DNA of 64,000 bases from positions 62,001-126,000 of IMG/VR virus record IMGVR_UViG_3300009506_000004. One strand, written 5' to 3'. Positions 7,747 through 17,489 of the stretch are shown piece after piece. The notes below the pieces were generated by a model. The model was not told where the DNA came from, searched no databases, and was given only the letters and a program-made list of their open reading frames with translations. How positions within the stretch are numbered: the first letter of the stretch is position 1; each line of letters opens with the position of its first letter. Source of the DNA: a virus. The position numbers were made by a program, and so were the translations under genes.

Positions 7747-8478
7747 TTAACGAACACGTGTAGAAGTTTCTTTTTCTTCTACTTTTTCTACAACTTCAGG
7801 TTTCTTCAAAAATAATGCCAATTTTTCTTGGAATTCTTCTGGAGAAGGCATCTTATTAAATGGTGTCAAACAATCTGAAGCTTTTGGTGCAAACCACATA
7901 TATGGACCCTTTTCCACTAACTGGCTACGCAACGTCATTGGTTTTGGCCCACGTGGTTCTGTTTCATTTGTCAAACCTTTTTCAATCATATCTTGTGATA
8001 CCGGCATATAAGTATTAATTTTTGCAGATTCCACAAGTCCGCTAGCATTACCAGCAAAAAATTCATAATAATTACTAGTACTGCGCTCATATACTAAATA
8101 AGATGGACCATAAGCACATCCACTATCTTTAGTAGAAGATAAAGCTTTGATTCGCTTAAATAAATCAGAATTAACATCATTTGATTCTATTACATTGTCT
8201 AGATCTGACATATCTAATGCTTTTGCCTTACGCCACAAAACTAATACATCAATGGACAAACCCAAATCAATAACTTCTTCTTTAGAAACAGGTACACCAA
8301 AATGACCCTCTTCAACTAACCTCTTTTTAACTGCTTTACCACCACTATATAACTGGATACGTTGTAAAAAAGTAATGGCTCGTGATAAATCAGCGCTAGC
8401 TACTAAAGCTTGTACACCAAGTTCAGCCAATGCGCCATTTGAAAATAAATTATCCAATAACATAATTTCATTACTCAT
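7747..8478 (-). CDS. Hypothetical protein (243 aa)
   Basis: Not recognised. The N-terminal half is helical (LLDNLFSNGALAELG, ITFLQRIQLYSGG), and the middle holds the aromatic block YGPSYLVYERSTSNYYEFF. The C-terminal tail is highly charged (VVEKVEEKE). An acidic tail and aromatic core are features of ssDNA-binding proteins, but no OB-fold signature is clear. It follows the ParB-like gene by 7 nt in the same transcript. Confidence 0.55.
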   Translation of the reverse strand: MSNEIMLLDNLFSNGALAELGVQALVASADLSRAITFLQRIQLYSGGKAVKKRLVEEGHFGVPVSKEEVIDLGLSIDVLVLWRKAKALDMSDLDNVIESNDVNSDLFKRIKALSSTKDSGCAYGPSYLVYERSTSNYYEFFAGNASGLVESAKINTYMPVSQDMIEKGLTNETEPRGPKPMTLRSQLVEKGPYMWFAPKASDCLTPFNKMPSPEEFQEKLALFLKKPEVVEKVEEKETSTRVR

Positions 8479-8485
8479 AATCTTC

Positions 8486-9457
8486 TCACTTTATCTTCTT
8501 TATCTTTATATTTCTGTTTAATCTTAACTGTCTTAATTCTTCCAATTCTTGTGAACGATATTTACCTAAAATTTCAAACCTTTCTTTATCACTCAATAAT
8601 CGTCTTACTTCTCTTACTTTTTTATTTATACTTTCATCATGTAAATTTAATGCCCATTTTAAAGCACATTTTGCCCCATCTAATGGGGTTTCAGCATTTT
8701 CTTGGACTATTATTTGTGATACATTAGATAACCTATCTAACTCAATTAATAAAGAATCCATTGTTTGAATAATAGGTCTTATTGTGTATCTATTATTTGC
8801 CCTTAACTCACCAGCTTCTGTTAAAATTTCATTTACTCTTTTCCCTACGATTAATTCAAACTCACGTCTTGTATATTTTTTAGCTAATCTTAAAAACTTT
8901 CTTTGTTCATCATGGTTTTTGAGCCTAGATAAAATTACAGCTTTACTTAGTGGTAAAGAACCTTGGCGAATCTTGAACTTTGCTTCATAACAAAGTTTAA
9001 GTAATTGCAATCTATCAGAAACCCACTTTGGACTCTTCTTTATTATTTTACCTAAATCTGTCAGAGTAGTAGGTATTCCAGCTTCTTCACGTAAAAGAAT
9101 CATTTTTTGCATTTGCTCTGCAAATTCTATAGGCTTTGTTTCATAGCTTATAGCATTAGCCTGAATTTGTAGAACAAGTATATCTTCGTCTTCTACACCT
9201 ACTTTAATTATACAAGGTATTTCCCCTATGTCAAGTATTTTGCACACAGAAAATCGCCACATTCCATCTATTATTTCATAATAACCATTTTTATTAGGAT
9301 GTTTCCTAACAAGAATACTATTTAAAATACCATATTCTCTGACAGAATCCATTAATTCATAAAATTCAATAGAACTTTCATATACATTCCTAAGCACTAT
9401 AGTTGGTGGAATCAATAAATCTGTCTTAATATTTGCAATTATATTTTGCTCAGTCAT
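8486..9457 (-). CDS. ParB/Spo0J-like nuclease-domain DNA-binding protein
   Basis: The N-terminal 100 residues carry the ParB core: LMDSVREYGILNSILVRK, then YEIIDGMWRFSVCKILDIGEIPCII, the GxxRxxA-like NTP-binding block with W in place of one small residue. A central helix-turn-helix follows (LTDLGKIIKKSPKWVSDRLQLL). The C-terminus is charged and basic. Phage ParB-like proteins act in partition or regulation, or as nucleases. The ATG at 9457 lacks a ribosome site and lies inside a -10-like TATAAT, so the true start is uncertain. Confidence 0.75.
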   Translation of the reverse strand: MTEQNIIANIKTDLLIPPTIVLRNVYESSIEFYELMDSVREYGILNSILVRKHPNKNGYYEIIDGMWRFSVCKILDIGEIPCIIKVGVEDEDILVLQIQANAISYETKPIEFAEQMQKMILLREEAGIPTTLTDLGKIIKKSPKWVSDRLQLLKLCYEAKFKIRQGSLPLSKAVILSRLKNHDEQRKFLRLAKKYTRREFELIVGKRVNEILTEAGELRANNRYTIRPIIQTMDSLLIELDRLSNVSQIIVQENAETPLDGAKCALKWALNLHDESINKKVREVRRLLSDKERFEILGKYRSQELEELRQLRLNRNIKIKKIK

Positions 9458-9484
9458 TATAATCGGTTCTTATTCAAACGTCAA
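9456..9484 (-). promoter_or_regulatory. Sigma70-like promoter overlapping the parB-like start codon
   Basis: On the leftward strand TTGACG, a 17-nt spacer and TATAAT are found. The -10 box includes the A of the ATG at 9457. Transcription would then begin inside the reading frame. This is either a coincidence in AT-rich DNA or evidence that translation starts further in. Confidence 0.35.
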
Positions 9485-9664
9485 AATAACCTCAAAATTA
9501 ATTTTCCTCGAATTTTTGAGGCATTTTTGCCTGTTATTTTATCACATGTGAGGTTTGAGATTTAAAGTTGGTCCCCGTGCCTCAATATATACAAATGATC
9601 AATTTTTAAAATATATACAGCAAATGTTGCCCCCACCAGCATCAAACTCAAAAAATTTTATTAT
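9485..9664. other. Divergent intergenic region between parB-like and primase genes
   Basis: No gene is seen. It contains several short repeats of the type CTCAAA/TTTGAG, and a TGAGGCA...TGCCTCA inverted pair near 9514 and 9579. Small hairpins such as AGGC-attttt-GCCT are also present. Because it separates a ParB-like gene from the replication genes, it is a candidate operator, centromere-like site or origin, by position only. Confidence 0.35.
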
Positions 9665-9692
9665 TTGACACCTTTTTAAAATATGCTATACT
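9665..9692 (+). promoter_or_regulatory. Strong sigma70 promoter for replication genes
   Basis: TTGACA, 16-nt spacer, TATACT, about 40 nt upstream of the primase-helicase ATG. The leader then contains AAAAAGGAG seven nt before the ATG. One of the two clearest rightward promoters in the window. Confidence 0.8.
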
Positions 9693-9731
9693 TGTAAAAG
9701 GCATTTTGTAGTTTTAAAAAGGAGCATATTT

Positions 9732-12500
9732 ATGATTCAATCCACTGTCAGCCAAGCATTGTCATCGTTTCTTAAAAGTATACCATATAACTATGCTATA
9801 GATATTACTAATAGGTACTCTATAGACATGGAAGTACAAATAATGGTGGATCCAATTAGGGGTAAACCCGTTTGGAAGGATGGTTCTATTGTTAGAAATA
9901 CATGGACACCAGATTCTGATACAGATGATGGCGAACATTTAATCCAAAAATATGGATCATATCAATTTTTTCATATAAGGATACCAAGAAACTCTATGTC
10001 TAATCCAACGTATACCGACATACCAATGAAATACCCATTAGGTGAACATGTTGAATGTGTTGGAATGACTGGTTGGAATTGGGGTAAACGCCAATCAGAA
10101 TGGGTAGCTTTTGATGTTGATGCGATAACTGGTCATGCTGTAGGTGTAGGGATTAACAATGAAATTATGGCTGAAGTAAAAGAACGTGCTTGTTCTATAC
10201 CTTGGGTCCAAGTTAGAAAATCAACTGGTGGTGGTGGATTACATTTTTATGTTTATTTTAATCCTAAAAAATTACCTGAAACAGAAAATCATACAGTTCA
10301 TCAAGCTTTAGCAAGATGTGTTTTGGGTCTTATGGAAAAAGAAACTGGTTTTGATTTTAGAGGTAATATGGATGTTCTTGGTGGTAACATGTGGATATGG
10401 CATAGGAAAATAAATTTAGAAAATCGCGGTTTAGAATTAATAAAAAACCATGATGATTATTGCCCTGAATTACCTAACAATTGGAGAGATAATCTAGAAG
10501 TCATACATGGAAAAACTACTAAAATTAGAGTACATGGTATAAATGATAAAGATTATGTAGCATTTGAAAATCAAGCATCATCTAGAACAAAAATTATTAT
10601 AGATGAAGTACATAAACAAATTGAAGAAAATATTGCAGATTTAGGTTACTCAATAGTTTGGATCCCAGACCATCACTGTTGGCAAACACATTCTAAGGCA
10701 TTTGAAGAGTTACATGAAAAATATCCAGAAGAATATTTAGGTATTTATAAAACTTTGTCTAAGGGTGAAAATAAAGGTAAACCAAATTCATTTGTTTTTC
10801 CTATGCAAAACGGTGGAATGAAAATAGTACGTTTTGGTAAAGGTACTAAAGAACATGAGACATGGATTCAAGATGGTTTAGATTGGACATGGACATATTT
10901 TAACAAATCTTCTACGCTTTATCAAGCAGCTGCGTTTTTTGATGGTTCTGAAGATCCTGATGGTAAAGGCTGGATATTTACTGATATCGAAAATGTAAAA
11001 AAAGTAACTGCATCATTAGGTGATAGATTACCATTAGAGGATTCTTGGGTTGATATTTTTGGGGAAACTCCTAGAAATATTTTACTTAGATCTAATAAAA
11101 ACAATCAACTCGTAGTAGAAATGGATAAAAATCCAGATGAAAAAACTCCAAAAGGTTGGATTGATAAAGGCAGAAAATTTATTAAATTGCTAAGAAATGC
11201 ATCAACTAATCCTATAAAAAATGAAGAAAATTTAGATATAGATAACAGGGTTCGTGCAGTTGTAGACACAAATAATGAATTTTCTCAATGGATGTTATTA
11301 AATGAAGATGGAGATTGGATAGTTCAAACAAAAGACAATGTACGTTCTGCTTTAAGAATTTGGTCACCTGGAGAAGGCGAAGATTTATTAGGACGATTAA
11401 TTATAAGAAATTGGAAAGTTGTCAATGTACCTTTTCAACCAGAATATTTAGGTCATAGACTTTGGAATAGATGCGCACCACATTTTAATATAATGCCAGG
11501 TGAATCTGGTTCACCACACCCTAACTGGGATTCTATACTAGAACATTGTGGACAAGATTTAGATAATGCAATAAGTACAAATATGTGGTGTAGAGAAAAT
11601 GGTATTATGAACGGTGCTGATTATTTAGCTTATTGGCTTGCATTTGTTTTTAGGGATCCTTATTGTAAATTACCATATTTATTTTTCTATGGTCCTCAAA
11701 ATAGTGGTAAATCAACTTTCCATGAAGCTGTTAGTCTTTTGGTGACCCGTGGTGTCCAAATAGCAGATGAAGCACTTAGAAATGCTAATGGATTCAATGG
11801 TGAATTAGCTGGTGCTGTTTTATGTATAGTTGAAGAAACAAATCTTTCTACTACAGGTAGTATGGCATATAATAGGATGAAAGCTTTTGTAACAGGTGAG
11901 TACATTTTAATACACCCAAAAAGATTACAACCTTATATGGTAAAAAATACTACACATTGGATCCAATGTGCTAATTGTAGAAGTTATGTACCAATTTTTC
12001 CAGGTGACACTCGTATTACTATCTTTTTAGTTCCTATGCCAGACGGACCAGAAATTCCTAAGGATTTACTAATGGAAAAATTAAAACTTGAATCACCAGC
12101 ATTTTTAAGAACTTTATTAGATATAAAATTACCACCCCCACCAGGAAGATTACGGTTACCAGTAATAGCTACTGAGAGCAAAATAGAAGCTGAAAGAGAA
12201 GTTGAAAGTTTAGTTGATAAATTTTTATTTTCAAAATGTTATTATATTCCAGGGGCTATAGTAAAATTCTCAGATTTTTATACAAAAATGTGTGAATGGA
12301 TGTCCAGAGATCAAGCATTTATATGGACATATCATAAAGTATGTAATGAGTTTAGAATAAGAGATTTTTTTCCTTATGTATTTGGGAGAGCTTTAAATAA
12401 TATATCGTGTATAGGAAATTTATCGTTTGATCCAAATCAAGAGCATTCAGCATCTTGGATACGGAAAAAACAAAGATTAGAAAGAGAAGAAAATGAGTGA
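9732..12500 (+). CDS. Primase-helicase (AEP-type primase fused to SF3 helicase)
   Basis: Product of 922 residues. N-terminal: AFDVDA (about 127-131, metal-binding acidic pair) and STGGGGLHFYVYF (about 164-176), both typical of archaeo-eukaryotic primase or prim-pol domains. C-terminal: FFYGPQNSGKSTF Walker A (about 650-662), a Walker B-like VLCIVEET and NTTHWIQCAN, typical of SF3/P4-family helicases of the DUF5906 type. It would unwind and prime at the phage origin. An AAGGAG site precedes it, and its end overlaps the next gene. Confidence 0.85.
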   Translation: MIQSTVSQALSSFLKSIPYNYAIDITNRYSIDMEVQIMVDPIRGKPVWKDGSIVRNTWTPDSDTDDGEHLIQKYGSYQFFHIRIPRNSMSNPTYTDIPMKYPLGEHVECVGMTGWNWGKRQSEWVAFDVDAITGHAVGVGINNEIMAEVKERACSIPWVQVRKSTGGGGLHFYVYFNPKKLPETENHTVHQALARCVLGLMEKETGFDFRGNMDVLGGNMWIWHRKINLENRGLELIKNHDDYCPELPNNWRDNLEVIHGKTTKIRVHGINDKDYVAFENQASSRTKIIIDEVHKQIEENIADLGYSIVWIPDHHCWQTHSKAFEELHEKYPEEYLGIYKTLSKGENKGKPNSFVFPMQNGGMKIVRFGKGTKEHETWIQDGLDWTWTYFNKSSTLYQAAAFFDGSEDPDGKGWIFTDIENVKKVTASLGDRLPLEDSWVDIFGETPRNILLRSNKNNQLVVEMDKNPDEKTPKGWIDKGRKFIKLLRNASTNPIKNEENLDIDNRVRAVVDTNNEFSQWMLLNEDGDWIVQTKDNVRSALRIWSPGEGEDLLGRLIIRNWKVVNVPFQPEYLGHRLWNRCAPHFNIMPGESGSPHPNWDSILEHCGQDLDNAISTNMWCRENGIMNGADYLAYWLAFVFRDPYCKLPYLFFYGPQNSGKSTFHEAVSLLVTRGVQIADEALRNANGFNGELAGAVLCIVEETNLSTTGSMAYNRMKAFVTGEYILIHPKRLQPYMVKNTTHWIQCANCRSYVPIFPGDTRITIFLVPMPDGPEIPKDLLMEKLKLESPAFLRTLLDIKLPPPPGRLRLPVIATESKIEAEREVESLVDKFLFSKCYYIPGAIVKFSDFYTKMCEWMSRDQAFIWTYHKVCNEFRIRDFFPYVFGRALNNISCIGNLSFDPNQEHSASWIRKKQRLEREENE

Positions 12501-12954
12501 AATAGAATTAAAAGAATCAAATCCAAAAGAAGCAAGTGGTGATACTAAGTGTCCATTAGCATTAGTACCTGATACAATAGATGTTGAAGTAGCTATGGCA
12601 TATTTAGAAGGTGCTCTTAAATATGGTAGGTATAATTGGCGTATAAAAGGTGTACGTGCATCAACTTATGTATCTGCTGCTAAGCGTCATTTAAGTAAAT
12701 GGTTTAATGGTCAAGAATGTGATCCATTAACAAAAGTTAAGCATTTAGCAAATGCCATTGCATGTATTGGTATTATATTAGATGCAGATTTGTGTGGAAA
12801 ATTGGAAGATGATAGACCTCCTTCTATCCCAATAGATAAACTTATGGAAGACCAAAAACCACTAATTGAGCACTTAAAAAAGTTATATGGAGAATGTAAC
12901 CCAAAACAATATACAATAGCTGATAGTGAGAATGATCAAAATGATTATGAATGA
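12493..12954 (+). CDS. dATP/dGTP diphosphohydrolase-like protein (DUF5664 family)
   Basis: The segment ALKYGRYNWRIKGVRAS, then AAKRHLSKWFNGQECDP, HLANAIACIGIILDA and DDRP, matches the family that includes the MazZ-type dATP/dGTP pyrophosphohydrolases of Z-genome phages. Conserved H, E and D residues for metal binding are present. In Z phages the enzyme feeds aminoadenine synthesis with PurZ, but no PurZ is in this window and many other phages carry this domain alone. Overlaps the primase end by 8 nt. Confidence 0.7.
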   Translation: MSEIELKESNPKEASGDTKCPLALVPDTIDVEVAMAYLEGALKYGRYNWRIKGVRASTYVSAAKRHLSKWFNGQECDPLTKVKHLANAIACIGIILDADLCGKLEDDRPPSIPIDKLMEDQKPLIEHLKKLYGECNPKQYTIADSENDQNDYE

Positions 12955-13561
12955 ATTAAAATCTTTATCTAATTTATATGGTAACCCATTAGCATCAATA
13001 GATGTTGAAACTACTGGCAGAGTAGGTGGCTATCATGAAATTATTCAAATTGCAATAGTTCCTATGAATATGGATTTAACTATTGCTAATGTATCACCAT
13101 TTAATTTTTATATAAAACCAGAATACCCAGAACGCGCAGAAAATGAAGCTACAAGAATACATGGTATTGATATTTTTGATTTACAACTTAATGCGCCATC
13201 TTCCAGCAAAGTATTAGAATATTTAATAGATTGGTTTAAAAATTTACCAATTAGTTTCAATAAACGGCTTACACCATTAGCCCATAATTGGGCTTTTGAA
13301 CGGAGTTTTCTTTTACCGTGGATGGGACCTGAATTTATGGATTCTATTTTTACTCCATATCCACGTGATACTATGCTCTTAGCTAATAGTTTTAATGATA
13401 GAGCTGCTTTAATAGGTGCAAAAATTCCATTTCCAAATATTGGATTAAAAGCTATGTGTAGAATTTTTGGTATAGATCACCAACAACACCATAATTCTTT
13501 AAATGATGCAATAGTTACAGCTAAATTATATTCCAAAATGATATATAGCTCATTTAGATAA
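12926..13561 (+). CDS. DEDDh 3'-5' exonuclease (RNase T / DnaQ type)
   Basis: Exo I is in ASIDVETTG, Exo II in LAHNWAFERSF, and Exo III is H-x4-D in HHNSLNDAIVTAKLY, giving the DEDDh pattern of epsilon-like proofreading exonucleases and RNase T. No polymerase domain is attached. The start is ambiguous: GTG at 12926, ATG at 12932, or ATG at 12947 (MNELKSL), which overlaps the previous stop and is the tidiest choice. Last gene of the rightward replication block, convergent with the tail genes. Confidence 0.8.
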   Translation: MRMIKMIMNELKSLSNLYGNPLASIDVETTGRVGGYHEIIQIAIVPMNMDLTIANVSPFNFYIKPEYPERAENEATRIHGIDIFDLQLNAPSSSKVLEYLIDWFKNLPISFNKRLTPLAHNWAFERSFLLPWMGPEFMDSIFTPYPRDTMLLANSFNDRAALIGAKIPFPNIGLKAMCRIFGIDHQQHHNSLNDAIVTAKLYSKMIYSSFR

Positions 13562-13570
13562 AATAAAACT

Positions 13571-13894
13571 TTATTCTCTATATTTACATTCTTTACAAAT
13601 ATCGAAAGATACTTGGTCACCTCTATAATTACATTCACCATTTTTGCATATATGCATAGGTTTATAAGTACCATCACGATCAAGCATTATTCCAGTAAGC
13701 CTATATGAACATCCTACACCATTTGGTTTAAGAATTCTTTCATTATCTTGATCTGGTTCATATCCTTGAATCTTTAAAATAGTTTGCCCCTCTAAAAATT
13801 CAATAGATCCATCCCCATGTAATGTAGGCATATTAGTTTTTATTACAGTTTTAACTGGAATTTTAGACGGACTACCACATCCTCCACATGCCAT
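13571..13894 (-). CDS. Cysteine-rich small protein next to tail gene (107 aa)
   Basis: Starts MACGGCGSPSK and ends with CKNGECNYRG...CKECKYRE, so four or more CxxC-type pairs could bind zinc or form disulfides. It is the last gene of the long leftward structural block, directly after the large tail protein, so it is probably a tail-tip accessory. No signal peptide is seen. Family not recognised. Confidence 0.6.
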   Translation of the reverse strand: MACGGCGSPSKIPVKTVIKTNMPTLHGDGSIEFLEGQTILKIQGYEPDQDNERILKPNGVGCSYRLTGIMLDRDGTYKPMHICKNGECNYRGDQVSFDICKECKYRE

Positions 13895-13905
13895 AATTTA
13901 ACTCC

Positions 13906-16900
13906 TTATGTTGGTAAATCACATGCATCACCAGCTGCTAATTGAAATACAGACCACGAACCATCATTTCCAGCTTCATACTGATGGCCAATCATGCCAC
14001 CTTCTTGTCCGGGTTCTGGCATTTCACAACCAGGTTGTATGTAGTCAAATTTTGTATAATAAACAGGATGATTAGCCCCTACAGTAGTTTTACTATCTAT
14101 CAAAGATTGTAAAGCTTGTGCAGCAGCATCACGAGCAGAAGCTGAATCAAAATGTAATGTCTCAGTAGGCTCGGCTACTTGGTTACCTACCCAACAGCCA
14201 TATTTCTCTGGTTCACTACAATAACACCAACCATTTGGCCTATTACATAAATATGGTGGTAATGGTTTTCTATCATCACACCATTCACCATTAGCTATAC
14301 GGACAGTTGTTACTGTTATTGAATAAATTGTTAATGACCAAAAACATTTATTTTGTTTACGTAATTCTTCATCATCTGGTAATTCATCGGCATATTCTTT
14401 CTGCTTATCACCATCATCAGTTTCTGTTCCACCAGTATCATTAAGGCTACCAGCCCCATCACCAGTACCTGCTCCTTGAGTGGAACCAGTACCAGTATTA
14501 CCAACACCAGTTAGTTGATTTTGTAAAGCACTATTAGTACCTTCTTGTTGAATGTTATTTGCGTCAGCATTTAATTTTGTTTGACTATATTCATTAACAG
14601 GTGACTGTTGCGGTGGAACTTCTGTATTATCATTATGTATAGGAACAGTTGGTGTAGTATCATCAATATCAGATGGTTGCTGGTCACCATGATCTGGCCT
14701 ACATCTCCCTTGTAGATCAATTGGTCTAGTATAAGTTGCTCCACCACTAATACTACTACAAGGTGAGTCACTACCAAAACTAAAACCTTGAGTTAATTGT
14801 AATGGGCTTCCTAAAACATGGCCGCTTGGGGCATCAACATCAACATTAGGTCCAGAACCACCAGCATTGCCAAATTGTAAATCTTCATTAGTTGGATGAA
14901 GTGTATCTATTGATATTTGTGACGGGTAATGAAATGGATAGGCTGTCATTTCCCCAGCTCTTACTGGAGTTTGAAGTACCAAATCAATAGCATGATCTTC
15001 TGAATTATAGACAGCTGTTTCAACTCTACATTTAATTATTTCATCAGCTATATCCGGTAAATTTACATAACATCCGTCTATTGATTCAAGTGCTAATTTA
15101 CTTATTGGGACTTGGCACATAATTCTTTTCCAAGTATTAGCCATTCTAATTAACCAAAAAGTAGCTGACTTAGTTACTAATTTTTGAGTGTTAAAACAAT
15201 AAAAATCAAATGTTTCTTCTTGTGTCCCGTATTTTCTAACATTATATCTAACAATAACTTTATACGGATCCTCTAAGTCAAGCGATGGTCGCCATTCAGC
15301 TATGAGTTTAGTAACTAAATCTTCTGTATTAGTATGATCCATTATTAATGAATTAGCTAACACATCACTTTCTGTTATTATACCATCTTCTGCTGGTTCT
15401 TCTGATAAATATGTTAAATGAAATTGGTCATTTCTTAATGTTAAAGCACATCTATTTTGGAATGACATCTCTTGTAGTAATTGTAATATATTTTTTCTAC
15501 CAGGAACCCTAAAATTCATAGGATATTTTACCATTTTTGTCCTGACTTCATCAAAACTATCATCCCATGTAAAATTAGTGTATTTGTTAATTAACCATTT
15601 CATTATATCAACCATATTTGGTCCTATGGTTGATGTTAATGTTACATAAATATCATCCTCCCATCCATCACCGCGAGAAGATAGTGATTGTGTTAACACA
15701 ACTTCAGATACTAAATATTCCTGGAAATTAGAATTTCTAGCATACCAATATGTATTTGGTACAGTTGTAAATTGACGTAAGTTACTGACACTAAACGTTT
15801 TCCATGCTTTTAAATAATGGACTGTAGAAGGTAATAAATTTACAATATATACATATTCATCGTCACCAATTAATGTAACTTCTGATCCTGGGTCAGCCCA
15901 GAAAAATCCTACTTCTCTAAAACTCGATAAATAGTTCCATGCTTCTTGCTCTAAACTAGTGTCATTTGCACCAACTAAATAAGCAGAGGAAGTCATAGAA
16001 ATTTGCCAACCACTACATTCTGGTGGGAGCACACATGACTGAATATATGGGTCAGTATTAGCACTATTATCAGTACCATAACCTGTATCACAACCGAAAT
16101 TTTTGATTTCAGGTATAGGTACTGTTTCTAAAGCTGGATGTATATATCGTTCAACACGGAAAGTATCACCATAGAATTTACCACTAACTTTAGCACCTGC
16201 AATATTTAAAGTAATAAATTTCTGCTGTGGAAACTTAGAGCCATTTATTATTTCTATTTCTTCATATTCATATTGTTGTTGCACAGCTAAATTTAATTCA
16301 GCTTCACAATAAATAGCTCTTTTTTTACATTCACATCTAGCATCTGTATTATATTGAGCTTCAATCTTTAATGGAGCAGCACCCCATACATTAGTAGCAT
16401 GAGCCCATGAAGTTCTAAACCCTATGAATATAACTGGGCAGCAAACTTGCCTTGCTTGCTCAGCTCTAGGAGCAAGCATATAATCATGTATACCAAATCC
16501 AGTTTTTAAAATACCTGTCCTGGGGGATCTAGTTTTTAAAGCTGGTGAATTTTTTACTCTACCAAAGATAAGTGGCCATGGTTGACCTTGTAGATATTCT
16601 GGTACATATGTAAAATCACCCTCCTCCATTGAAAAACCAACTTCAGCATCTTCAATCCTTGTAATAATATCAAAAGATACTGTTCTATCACCTTCATTCC
16701 ATTGCATTGGGCTAGAAATTTGCCCCTTAAATATTAAAAATTTGTCATCTAGTGATAAACCTGTAAACCATTGATAAACCCAACATGGTTGCTTATGAAT
16801 ATCATTTTGATTTATTATATTTTTTATTGTACCATCACTATCATCTATTGTTATAGATATTTGCTGTGAATCACCTGAAGTACCACTTTGAACACCTTGT

Positions 16901-17085
16901 ACTACGACAGAATTATCTAAATCACTAACGGCTAAAATTTTGCCTTCATTAGCATTTAAATCTTTATCAGAATAAGTATATATTGAGCCGCCATCAACCC
17001 ATTGAACTTGAATAATTATAGCTGGTTCTACTCCTAAACTTTGCTCTAAATATTCTTGTGCATTATCAGAAATTTGCCTAACCAT
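13906..17085 (-). CDS. Large tail-tip / baseplate hub-like protein (1059 aa)
   Basis: The N-terminal region (DGTIKNII, KGQISSPMQW, then FTYVPEYLQGQPWPLIFG) follows the pattern of siphovirus tail-tip proteins with a beta-rich adaptor domain. A low-complexity G/T/N segment lies near residues 740-900, with Cys-rich ends (CNRPNGWCYCSEPEKYGCW) close to the C-terminus. It is positioned after tape measure, repeat protein and small tail proteins, the normal place for the hub or central fibre. Receptor contact is inferred from position. Confidence 0.6.
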   Translation of the reverse strand: MVRQISDNAQEYLEQSLGVEPAIIIQVQWVDGGSIYTYSDKDLNANEGKILAVSDLDNSVVVQGVQSGTSGDSQQISITIDDSDGTIKNIINQNDIHKQPCWVYQWFTGLSLDDKFLIFKGQISSPMQWNEGDRTVSFDIITRIEDAEVGFSMEEGDFTYVPEYLQGQPWPLIFGRVKNSPALKTRSPRTGILKTGFGIHDYMLAPRAEQARQVCCPVIFIGFRTSWAHATNVWGAAPLKIEAQYNTDARCECKKRAIYCEAELNLAVQQQYEYEEIEIINGSKFPQQKFITLNIAGAKVSGKFYGDTFRVERYIHPALETVPIPEIKNFGCDTGYGTDNSANTDPYIQSCVLPPECSGWQISMTSSAYLVGANDTSLEQEAWNYLSSFREVGFFWADPGSEVTLIGDDEYVYIVNLLPSTVHYLKAWKTFSVSNLRQFTTVPNTYWYARNSNFQEYLVSEVVLTQSLSSRGDGWEDDIYVTLTSTIGPNMVDIMKWLINKYTNFTWDDSFDEVRTKMVKYPMNFRVPGRKNILQLLQEMSFQNRCALTLRNDQFHLTYLSEEPAEDGIITESDVLANSLIMDHTNTEDLVTKLIAEWRPSLDLEDPYKVIVRYNVRKYGTQEETFDFYCFNTQKLVTKSATFWLIRMANTWKRIMCQVPISKLALESIDGCYVNLPDIADEIIKCRVETAVYNSEDHAIDLVLQTPVRAGEMTAYPFHYPSQISIDTLHPTNEDLQFGNAGGSGPNVDVDAPSGHVLGSPLQLTQGFSFGSDSPCSSISGGATYTRPIDLQGRCRPDHGDQQPSDIDDTTPTVPIHNDNTEVPPQQSPVNEYSQTKLNADANNIQQEGTNSALQNQLTGVGNTGTGSTQGAGTGDGAGSLNDTGGTETDDGDKQKEYADELPDDEELRKQNKCFWSLTIYSITVTTVRIANGEWCDDRKPLPPYLCNRPNGWCYCSEPEKYGCWVGNQVAEPTETLHFDSASARDAAAQALQSLIDSKTTVGANHPVYYTKFDYIQPGCEMPEPGQEGGMIGHQYEAGNDGSWSVFQLAAGDACDLPT

Positions 17086-17096
17086 TATATACTCCT

Positions 17097-17489
17097 CTAA
17101 TTCTGCTGGAAACCTTCAAACTCAACTTGAATTTGATGTTGAGAATAATTTCCTGGAGAGGCTACAGCTCTACGTATTGACTCAAATTCAAATGGATTTG
17201 ATGTAAAATAACCAATATAAATTTTATTTAAATGATCAGTTATTTTAATTTGTTCTGAGTTAAAAATATCAAAAAAAGCTTGTAGTTCCAAAGATTTTGC
17301 TTGCGAAAGCACAAAAGTCCAAACCATTTTCTTTCTAGAATCTCTAGACTTGACATAAATATATCTAGTACCATCTTTTGCAAATTTTTTATCTAGTGAA
17401 CAAGTTGGTGATATAGAATCTCCTAATTGTGGATTTGGTAAAAAAGTTGTTAAACTTATAGCAGGATAAGGTGCTTGTAATATAAACAT
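17097..17489 (-). CDS. Minor tail protein (130 aa)
   Basis: Contains WTFVLSQAKSLELQAFFDIF and KIYIGYFTSNPFEFESI. The same layout (helix, then W/G-I-I-T..P) recurs in the C-terminal 110 residues of the next protein, so the two share a domain. This fits a small tail-tip or distal-tail adaptor. Start ATG overlaps the stop of the repeat protein by one nt. Confidence 0.55.
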   Translation of the reverse strand: MFILQAPYPAISLTTFLPNPQLGDSISPTCSLDKKFAKDGTRYIYVKSRDSRKKMVWTFVLSQAKSLELQAFFDIFNSEQIKITDHLNKIYIGYFTSNPFEFESIRRAVASPGNYSQHQIQVEFEGFQQN

